Assembly: GCF_040549525.1 (NCBI RefSeq) | Contig: NZ_JBEPTM010000011.1 | Location: 1-64,000, forward strand | Source: Lacisediminihabitans sp040549525 | GTDB taxonomy: Bacteria > Actinomycetota > Actinomycetes > Actinomycetales > Microbacteriaceae | DNA length: 64,000 nt | Direction: 5' to 3' | Shown here: piece after piece, positions 58,074 through 64,000 of the stretch | How the letters are laid out: every line of letters starts with the position of its first letter | Position numbering within the stretch: the first letter of the stretch is position 1 | Translations under genes and position numbers: made by a program | The notes under the pieces: model-generated | The model's input: only the letters and a program-made list of their open reading frames with translations | Database searches by the model: none | Told to the model about the DNA's origin: nothing

Positions 58074-59011
58074 GTTCGCACGAGACAGAGTTCGACGCCG
58101 TCGTGGTGGGTCGCATGCCGGTCGCCGACTCGATCGACGTATTCGACATCGCCCGCTCTGATTCCTCGTCTCTGCCGCACTGGCAACCGGGCGCGCACAT
58201 CGACCTCGTGCTGCCATCGGGCGAGGAACGCCAGTACTCGCTGCTTCCTCCGCTGGTTGCGGATGCCCCGACGTGGCGCATCGCCGTGTTGCGGGAGCCC
58301 TCGGGCCGAGGCGGTTCGGTGTGGCTCCACGACGCACTCACGGTGGGCGACACGATCCGGGTGCGGGGGCCGCGCAATCACTTCGAATTCGCGCCGTTTC
58401 CCGGCTCTCCCGTGCTGCTGCTCGCGGCCGGGGTCGGCATCACCCCGATCGCGTCGATGGCGCGGGCGGCTGCGGCCTCCGGCATCCGGTACGAGCTCCA
58501 CTACTCGGGGCGATCCCGGTCCGCCCTCGCACTGCTCGACGAGATCGGGGAGGCGACGCTCCATCTCAGCGATGAGGGCACTCGGGTGGACTTCGCCGAG
58601 CTTCTCGGTTCGCTCGACCCGGCGGCCACGATCTATGCGTGCGGCCCCACACGCTTCATCGAGGCGGTGGAGGCGGCCGCAGGGGGGCATCCGCTGCACG
58701 TCGAGCGCTTCGAAGCCAAACCACTTGCGGCTCCGGTGTTCGAGGGGGACTTCGAGGTGGAGCTGGCCCTGAGCGGCGAGACCCTCACCGTGCCGCCGGA
58801 CCGCAGCATCCTCGAGGTGGTGGAGGAGGCCGGAGTGTTCGTGCTCTCCAGCTGTCGCGAGGGCACCTGCGGCACCTGCGAGACGCCGGTTCTGGAGGGC
58901 GAGGTCGACCATCGCGACTCGATCCTCACGCCCCTCGAGCAGGAGCAGAATTCCGTGATGTACATCTGTGTCTCCAGGGCCGCGTGCCCGAGGTTGGTGC
59001 TGGAGCTCTAG
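58070..59011 (+). CDS. phthalate-dioxygenase-reductase-type FMN/2Fe-2S reductase (VanB-like)
   Basis: A 313-residue three-domain electron-transfer protein: flavin domain (ERQYSLLPP), NAD domain (LLAAGVGITPIASM, YACGPTRFIEAV) and a C-terminal plant-type ferredoxin domain (SCREGTCGTCETPV plus a later Cys in YICVSRA). It overlaps the regulator by 4 bases. Such reductases feed Rieske oxygenases; none is visible in the window, so the partner is elsewhere or unusual. Confidence 0.9.
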   Translation: MSSHETEFDAVVVGRMPVADSIDVFDIARSDSSSLPHWQPGAHIDLVLPSGEERQYSLLPPLVADAPTWRIAVLREPSGRGGSVWLHDALTVGDTIRVRGPRNHFEFAPFPGSPVLLLAAGVGITPIASMARAAAASGIRYELHYSGRSRSALALLDEIGEATLHLSDEGTRVDFAELLGSLDPAATIYACGPTRFIEAVEAAAGGHPLHVERFEAKPLAAPVFEGDFEVELALSGETLTVPPDRSILEVVEEAGVFVLSSCREGTCGTCETPVLEGEVDHRDSILTPLEQEQNSVMYICVSRAACPRLVLEL

Positions 59012-59015
59012 CCTT

Positions 59016-60341
59016 CTAGGCCTGCCGGGGAACCCGAGCGGACAGGCGCGCCACCAGTTCGCGCTCGTCGGCGTCGACCAGTTCGTAGTCCCGTACGACC
59101 ACCCGGCCGGCCACGACCACGTGTTTCGGGCGGCGCCCGGGATTGGCCCACAGCAGGCCGGCCACGGGATCCGTGACGCCGGCATCGGCGACGCCCGACA
59201 CATCCCAGATGCAGAGATCCGCGGCGGATCCGGGGCGGAGGTTGCCGAGCTCGGAACGACCGAGTCCGGCGGCGGAGCCCGCCATCGCCATGGCGAGCAC
59301 TTCTCGCGCCGCGATCGGCGGCCCGACGAGCGGCGCCACCTGCATCGCGAGCCGGGCATCCGCCAGCAGGTGTCCCGCGTCGTTGCTCCCGCCGCCGCTG
59401 GTTCCGAGGCCCACGACGATGCCGGCGGCCCTCAGCGCCGCGACCGGGGCGATCCCCCAGCCCATCGGCAGGTCGCAGCCCGGCGCGTGGGTGGCCGTTA
59501 TGCCGGATGCCGCGAGCCGCCGGATCTCCTCACCGGTCACGTCGCAGAGGTGCGCGAGTGTCACGTCCGACTCGAGCCAGCCCCAGTCTTCGAGCAGGTC
59601 GATCGGCCGTTTGCCGTACTTCTCCAGTGCGATCGCGACATCCACCTGCTCGTTGGCTTGAGTCCTCCGCCGCAGCCCGTACTTCGCGGCGACCTCCGCG
59701 AACAGCTCGAAAGTCTCCCGGCTGTCGCTGTGCACTCCGGCCGGACCGATGGCGAGCTGCAGCATCCCGTCGCCGGTGCGGGGGAGCAGCGCCCGCACGA
59801 TGGCCTCCGCCGAACTCGCGGCCTCCTGCGGATCGTCGCGCGCGGACCCCCGCACGAAGACCAGCCGGCCGCCGAGGGCTCGCGCGGCGTCCGCGGTCGC
59901 GATGGCGATGGCCACCGAATCCGCGCCGCTCGGCCAGGTGAGGTGATGATCCGCGACCGTCGTGACGCCACAGAGCAACCCCTCGGCCACACCGACGGAT
60001 GCCGCGACCGCGGCAAGCTCGGCGTCCACACCCGCGCGGGCGTAGGCCGCCGCCATGGTGGGCAGCCAGTCCCGCATCGCCACGCCACGCGTGCCGGGGA
60101 GGGTGCGGAAGGCGGACTGCAGCAGGTGGTGGTGCGCATTGACGAGACCCGGCGTGACCACGCATCCGCTCGCATCGAGGGTTTCGGGGTTCTGCGGCTC
60201 GCCTGCCGCCGTCACTTCTCCCGGCGCCGTCTCTTTTCCGGTCAGCGTCTCTGCCACCACGCCATCCCGCAGCACGAGCGTGCCCGTGAGTTCGGTCCTC
60301 TCGTCGACGACGATGCGGGTGGCGTTCGCGATTGTGAGCAT
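59016..60341 (-). CDS. amidohydrolase related to 8-oxoguanine/hydroxyatrazine deaminases, atypical active site
   Basis: A 441-residue ATZ/TRZ-type amidohydrolase. The first metal motif is intact (PGLVNAHHHLLQS) and VADHHLTWP follows. Two later ligands appear changed: the usual HTHLAE region reads RTQANEQ, and the usual GTDGSASND Asp position reads GTSGGGSND. It may be inactive, use a different metal set or have a new reaction. It is divergent from xdhC among purine genes. Confidence 0.8.
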   Translation of the reverse strand: MLTIANATRIVVDERTELTGTLVLRDGVVAETLTGKETAPGEVTAAGEPQNPETLDASGCVVTPGLVNAHHHLLQSAFRTLPGTRGVAMRDWLPTMAAAYARAGVDAELAAVAASVGVAEGLLCGVTTVADHHLTWPSGADSVAIAIATADAARALGGRLVFVRGSARDDPQEAASSAEAIVRALLPRTGDGMLQLAIGPAGVHSDSRETFELFAEVAAKYGLRRRTQANEQVDVAIALEKYGKRPIDLLEDWGWLESDVTLAHLCDVTGEEIRRLAASGITATHAPGCDLPMGWGIAPVAALRAAGIVVGLGTSGGGSNDAGHLLADARLAMQVAPLVGPPIAAREVLAMAMAGSAAGLGRSELGNLRPGSAADLCIWDVSGVADAGVTDPVAGLLWANPGRRPKHVVVAGRVVVRDYELVDADERELVARLSARVPRQA

Positions 60342-60363
60342 GATGATTTTCTAGCACCCGCGT

Positions 60364-60381
60364 GTGTCGTACACGTGACAC
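60364..60381. promoter_or_regulatory. inverted repeat in the amidohydrolase-xdhC divergent region
   Basis: GTGTCGTACACGTGACAC has 5 bp outer arms and contains TGTCGTACA, a GntR-type TGT-N3-ACA word. It lies 22 bp upstream of the amidohydrolase start and could control both genes. Confidence 0.4.
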
Positions 60382-60479
60382 GGCCGCCCTCGACCGTCGC
60401 TCTCTCGGCTGCATCAGGGCTCGGCTGGCACACAGCAGGCCGTAACCCTCGCGTGATGAGCCTGTGCGATGCTGAAACC

Positions 60480-61403
60480 ATGTTCGAGATCGCGGATCGC
60501 CTGCTCGCCGCCGCCGCGGTAGGCAGCCGGCTCGCCGTCGCCACAGCGGTGTCCATCGACGGCAGCGCGCCGCGCACGGTCGGCACCTCGATGGCCTTCG
60601 ACGGCTCCTCGGTGATCGGCAGTATCGCGGGCGGATGCGTCGAGGGCGCCGTGGTCGAGACCTGCGAGCTCGTTCTCTCCGACGGCATCCCGCGCACTGT
60701 CGAGTACGGGGTGAGCGACGAGTCCGCGTACTCGGTGGGGCTCACCTGCGGCGGACAGTTGCGTATCCACGTGCAGATTCTCGACGACGACCTGATCTCC
60801 GCGCTCGCGGCCCAGCGCGACCTCGACGTGTGTGCCGGATTCACCGAGCGCGCACCGGTCGAACGCCACCTGATCGTGTTCGGGGCGATGGAGTTCTCGG
60901 CTGCCCTCTCGTCGGCGGCGCAAGTGCTGGGATATCGCGTGACCGTGTGCGACCCACGCTCCCTCTTCACGACTCCCGCCCGATTCCCAGGAGCCGAGAT
61001 CGTCGTCTCGTGGCCGACCGTGTGGTTCGAGACGGCGGAGGTGGACGACAGCACGGTGATCTGCGTGCTCAGCCACGACGCCCGGTTCGACGCCGAGCTC
61101 ATCGCCCTCGCACTCGATTCGCCTGCCGCCTTCGTCGGTGCGATGGGGTCGCGCCGCACCCACGATCGTCGGGTCGCCTCCCTGCGCGAGCGCGGCGTCA
61201 GCGAGGAGGCGATTGCGCGGCTGCGATCACCGATTGGCCTCGACCTCGGCGCCAGCACCGTTGAGGAGACAGCGGTGGCGATCCTCGCGGAGGTGATTGC
61301 GTCCCGGTCCGCGGCATCCGCCCTGCCGTTGTCGACGACTGCCGGGGCCATCCATCCGGTGCCCGTCAGGGATGCGGCCGTCCGCGCCGTGCGCGCCGAC
61401 TAG
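60480..61403 (+). CDS. xdhC: XdhC-family molybdenum cofactor sulfurylation/insertion factor
   Basis: A 307-residue XdhC/CoxI protein that matures and inserts the cofactor of xanthine dehydrogenase. The N-terminal CoxI domain has SAPRTVGTSMAF, SIAGGCVEGAVVE and TCGGQLRI. The C-terminal Rossmann domain has AFVGAMGSRRTHDRR and RLRSPIGLDLGA. ATG at 60480 is chosen; an in-frame ATG at 60456 is possible. The repeat array begins past its stop. Confidence 0.9.
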   Translation: MFEIADRLLAAAAVGSRLAVATAVSIDGSAPRTVGTSMAFDGSSVIGSIAGGCVEGAVVETCELVLSDGIPRTVEYGVSDESAYSVGLTCGGQLRIHVQILDDDLISALAAQRDLDVCAGFTERAPVERHLIVFGAMEFSAALSSAAQVLGYRVTVCDPRSLFTTPARFPGAEIVVSWPTVWFETAEVDDSTVICVLSHDARFDAELIALALDSPAAFVGAMGSRRTHDRRVASLRERGVSEEAIARLRSPIGLDLGASTVEETAVAILAEVIASRSAASALPLSTTAGAIHPVPVRDAAVRAVRAD

Positions 61404-61455
61404 GTCGGATCGGCTCGCGACGGTCGTCTGGCCCTCTGTGGGGGGCGGCTCTGCA

Positions 61456-61511
61456 GGTCTCGCCTCGCCCTTCTCGCCTCGCTGGTCTCGCCTCGCCCTT
61501 CTCGCCTCGCC
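61456..61511. repeat. 28 bp perfect-to-near-perfect tandem duplication
   Basis: Two 28 bp units (61456-61483, 61484-61511) built of GGTCTCGCCTCGCCCTTCTC differ only at the last base. They lie just upstream of the large array. Confidence 0.85.
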
Positions 61512-61560
61512 GGTCTTGATGCCGCCGGGCCCAGGATCGACGCTGCCTGTCTTCGTGTCG

Positions 61561-62272
61561 ACTCGGGGGTAGTGGCGACTTAGCCGCGTCGGAGGTCGCA
61601 TCTAGTCCCGACTCGATTCGGGCCGGGGATCGACGCTGCCCGCCCCGGGATCGAGTCGGGGGTTGTGGTGACTTGGCCGCGTCGGAGGTCGCATCTTGTC
61701 CCGACTCGATTCGGGCCGGGGGTCGACTCTGCCGGTCCGGGGATCGACGCTGCTGGCCTCGGGGTCGACCCTGCCTGTCTCCGGATCGACTCGGGGGTTG
61801 TGGCGACTTGGCCGCGTCGGAGGTCGCATCTTGTCCCGACTCGATTCGGGCCGGGGGTCGACTCTGCCGCTCCCCGGGGTCGACTCGGGGGTTGTGGTGA
61901 CTTGGCCGCGTTAGAGGTCCCATTTAGTCCCGACTCGATTCGGGCCGGGGGTCGACTCTGCCTGTATCGGGATCGACTCGGGGGTTGTGGCGACTTGGCC
62001 GCGTCGGAGGTCGCATCTAGTCCCGACTCGCTTCGGGCCGGGGGTCGACGCTGCTGGCCTCGGGGTCGACGATGCCGCTCCTGGGATCGACTCGGGGGTT
62101 GTGGCGACTTGGCCGCGTCCGAGGTCGCATCTAATCCCGACTCGATTCGGTCCGAGGAACGACTCGATTCGGGCCGGGGGTCGACTCTCCCGCTCCCTGG
62201 GATCGACTCGGGGGTTGTGGTGACTTGGCTGCGTCGGAGGTCGCATCTTGTCCCGACTCGATCCCGGATGAC
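61561..62272. repeat. tandem array of 93 bp units with variable 21 bp modules, in a convergent gap
   Basis: The landmark GACTTGGCCGCGT starts at 61577 (one mismatch), 61670, 61805, 61899, 61992, 62106 and 62222. Intervals are 93, 135, 94, 93, 114 and 116 bp. The differences reflect one, two or three copies of a 21 bp module (GGGTCGACTCTGCCGGTCCG-like) within a 93 bp base unit, plus one 22 bp local duplication. CCCGA-N6-TCGGG hairpins recur. All frames are mostly open, and I see no sign of coding. Confidence 0.9.
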
Positions 62273-62329
62273 GCGACGCGTGGGCGTCCCCCGGTGAGCA
62301 GCCGGCGGTGGAAGCGCCGTGACGGGCGG

Positions 62330-64000
62330 CTACTCGGCCGACCCGGCCAGGCGCCAGAGCCGTTCGCGGGACATCGGCAGCTCGTGTGGTCGCACGCCGA
62401 GGGCATCCCGGATCGCGTTGGCCAGCGCGGGCGCCACCGGGTTGTAGGGCGCCTCACTCATCGATTTTGCTCCGAGCGGCCCGAGCGCGTCGAAGGTCTC
62501 GGCGAAGAACACCTCGGTGAGGGGGATGTCCGCGAACCGCGGCACGTGATAGTTGCGGAACGCCGTGGTGGTGACTCGCCCGGCGCCATCGAGACGCATC
62601 TCCTCGTAGAGCGCGGTGCCGATGGCCTGCGCTGTGGCTCCTTCGATCTGTCCGCGCAGTTGCTCGGGGTTGAGAACCGTGCCGGCATCCGCCGCCTGCA
62701 CGGACTGGAGGATGCGCACCTCGCCGGTGGTCGGATTCACCGCCACGCGGAAGCCGTGCACGTTGAACGCCACCGAACGGGGAGTGCCGTCGTGGCGGCC
62801 GGACGCCGTGAGCGGACCCTCAGCGAGGAGCTCGGACGCTGTCACGACACGCTCACCGAAACGAACCCCGCCGTGCTCGACGACCCCCGCGGAGAGTGAG
62901 GTCATCGAATATGCCCGCTCGAGCATGAGCTGCTCGAGCGCCGATGCGGCGGCCAGGAGGGCCTTGCCGGCGACGACCACACCGGCGGATCCGAAGGCTC
63001 CGGTGTCGTAGGTCACCACGTCCGTGTCCGACTGTCGGATCCGCACACGATCGACCGTAGTGCCGAGAGCGGATGCCACCAGCTGGGCGTGCACGGTGGT
63101 GGTGCCGTTGCCGAACTCGACGGTGCCCACCCCGATCTCGATGTCGCCGGAGGGCTGCAGCGTGACCGTGGCATCCGCGTAATGTCCACGCGGAGGCAGC
63201 GAGGCGATCATCGCGAGAGCCATTCCGGTGCCGACCCGCCACCCGGGCGAGGATGGCGGTGGCGGGCCGGCGAGCGCCCCCTGCACCAGATCGAGGCACT
63301 GGTCGAGCCCGTACGAGCCGTAGATGAGGTCGGTTTCGGCATGCGGCTCGACGACCACCATGTCGTCCCCCGGCACGACGACGTTGCGCCGACGAAGCTC
63401 GAACGGATCCATTCCGAGCGTGCGCGCGAGCTCGTCCATCGCCGATTCGATCGCGAAGATCACCTGGCCGAGGCCGTAGCCGCGGAAGGCACCGGAGGGC
63501 AGGTTATTCGTGTAGACCGACTCGGCATCCACCCGTTTGTTCGCGCAGCGGTACACACTGATCGACTCGTGAACGCTGTGGTACATCACGCCGATGCCGT
63601 GGTTGCCGTAGGCGCCGGTGTCCATGAGCTCGTCGATCGCCATCGCAGTGAGGGTGCCGTCGGATGTCGCGGCAAGGGTGACCGAGACGCGCATCGGGTG
63701 CCGCGGAGCAGCGAGAGTGAACTCGTCCTCCCGAGTGAACTCGTATTGCACCGGCCGCCCGGTGTGCAGAACGGCGAGGGTGACGAGATCCTCGGTGAAG
63801 AGCTCCTGTTTGCCGCCGAAGCCACCGCCGACCCTGGCGGTGAAGACGCGAAGCCGGTCGGGCGACAGGTCGAAGATGTGGCAGAGCTCGTCCCGCACCA
63901 GGTACGGCACCTGGGAGGAGGTGCGCAGCACCAACCGCCCGTCGGAGTCGAGCCAGCCGCGGGTCGCGTGGGTTTCGAGGGCAGCGTGGTTCACCCGCTG
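62330..64000 (-). CDS. xanthine dehydrogenase family molybdopterin-binding subunit (5' end outside window)
   Basis: The last 556 residues of the large molybdenum subunit; the gene enters from beyond 64000. The cofactor loop is ARVGGGFGGKQE, the substrate Arg is in SGAFRGYGLGQ, QSDTDVVTYDTGAFGSAG follows, and the catalytic Glu is in GAKSMSEAPYNPVAPA. It oxidises purines (hypoxanthine or xanthine) or a related heterocycle. XdhC and the MocA-like gene in the window serve its cofactor. FAD and iron-sulfur subunits are not seen and may lie beyond the edge. Confidence 0.93.
   Translation of the reverse strand, partial: QRVNHAALETHATRGWLDSDGRLVLRTSSQVPYLVRDELCHIFDLSPDRLRVFTARVGGGFGGKQELFTEDLVTLAVLHTGRPVQYEFTREDEFTLAAPRHPMRVSVTLAATSDGTLTAMAIDELMDTGAYGNHGIGVMYHSVHESISVYRCANKRVDAESVYTNNLPSGAFRGYGLGQVIFAIESAMDELARTLGMDPFELRRRNVVVPGDDMVVVEPHAETDLIYGSYGLDQCLDLVQGALAGPPPPSSPGWRVGTGMALAMIASLPPRGHYADATVTLQPSGDIEIGVGTVEFGNGTTTVHAQLVASALGTTVDRVRIRQSDTDVVTYDTGAFGSAGVVVAGKALLAAASALEQLMLERAYSMTSLSAGVVEHGGVRFGERVVTASELLAEGPLTASGRHDGTPRSVAFNVHGFRVAVNPTTGEVRILQSVQAADAGTVLNPEQLRGQIEGATAQAIGTALYEEMRLDGAGRVTTTAFRNYHVPRFADIPLTEVFFAETFDALGPLGAKSMSEAPYNPVAPALANAIRDALGVRPHELPMSRERLWRLAGSAE

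Noticed and set aside
61366..62297. Open frames on both strands across the 61-62 kb array
   Set aside because: Repeat-driven open frames with no start signals and no domain. Several frames are open at once and they run into xdhC.

Overview
The window is 64 kb of high-GC DNA, densely packed with short operons, frequent ATGA/GTGA start-stop overlaps, and many starts preceded only by a -10-like TAnnnT box (likely leaderless mRNAs). Gene content, codon use and dispersed repeats around CTACTCGACCAGCAG point to an actinobacterium, most likely a Microbacteriaceae. I cannot name the genus. No rRNA, tRNA, prophage, insertion sequence or CRISPR was found.

Layout. 1-1020: a structured non-coding stretch and one unknown acidic protein. 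1033-7978: an ethanolamine permease divergent from a glutamine-synthetase-like ligase, gamma-glutamyl hydrolase, aldehyde dehydrogenase, SDR and GntR/FadR regulator. Together these look like a glutamylation route for ethanolamine (or a related amine). 8026-11237: small membrane proteins, an ArsB/NhaD-type permease and a CorA-type channel. 11282-13587: otsA-otsB (trehalose). 13759-19019: ilvD, ilvB, ilvN, ilvC (branched-chain amino acids). 19202-22236: a DUF998-type membrane protein, then a sulfite-oxidase-like molybdoprotein with its flavin reductase and a zinc-ribbon protein. 22402-35627: an almost complete molybdenum cofactor set (moaA, moaD, moaE, moaC-moaB fusion, moeA, moeB-rhodanese, modABC with a HTH-TOBE protein). 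It is interrupted by an exported phosphatase cluster (23747-28056).

35748-64000 is mainly purine and N-heterocycle breakdown: acetamidase/formamidase, AtzH-amidase fusion, pucG, allantoate amidohydrolase, a MobA/MocA-like transferase, uraD, uraH, guanine deaminase, uricase, allantoinase, an MTHFR-like protein, xdhC and a truncated xanthine-dehydrogenase large subunit. The molybdenum uptake and cofactor genes supply the xanthine dehydrogenase, whose product urate is processed by uricase, UraH, UraD, AllB, the M20 hydrolase and PucG. Embedded at 49540-59011 is a catabolic operon of unknown substrate: creatininase, FAD oxidase, SDR, NMT1/THI5-like ABC importer and amidohydrolase, with a divergent XRE-cupin regulator and ferredoxin-type reductase.

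The least explained material is between the genes. Two large tandem arrays (38467-39461 and 61561-62272) each fill the gap between two convergent genes. Several 85-105 bp inverted-repeat elements are scattered between genes, three of them sharing the arm TGCATAACTCCTGCA. These are the best candidates for something undescribed.
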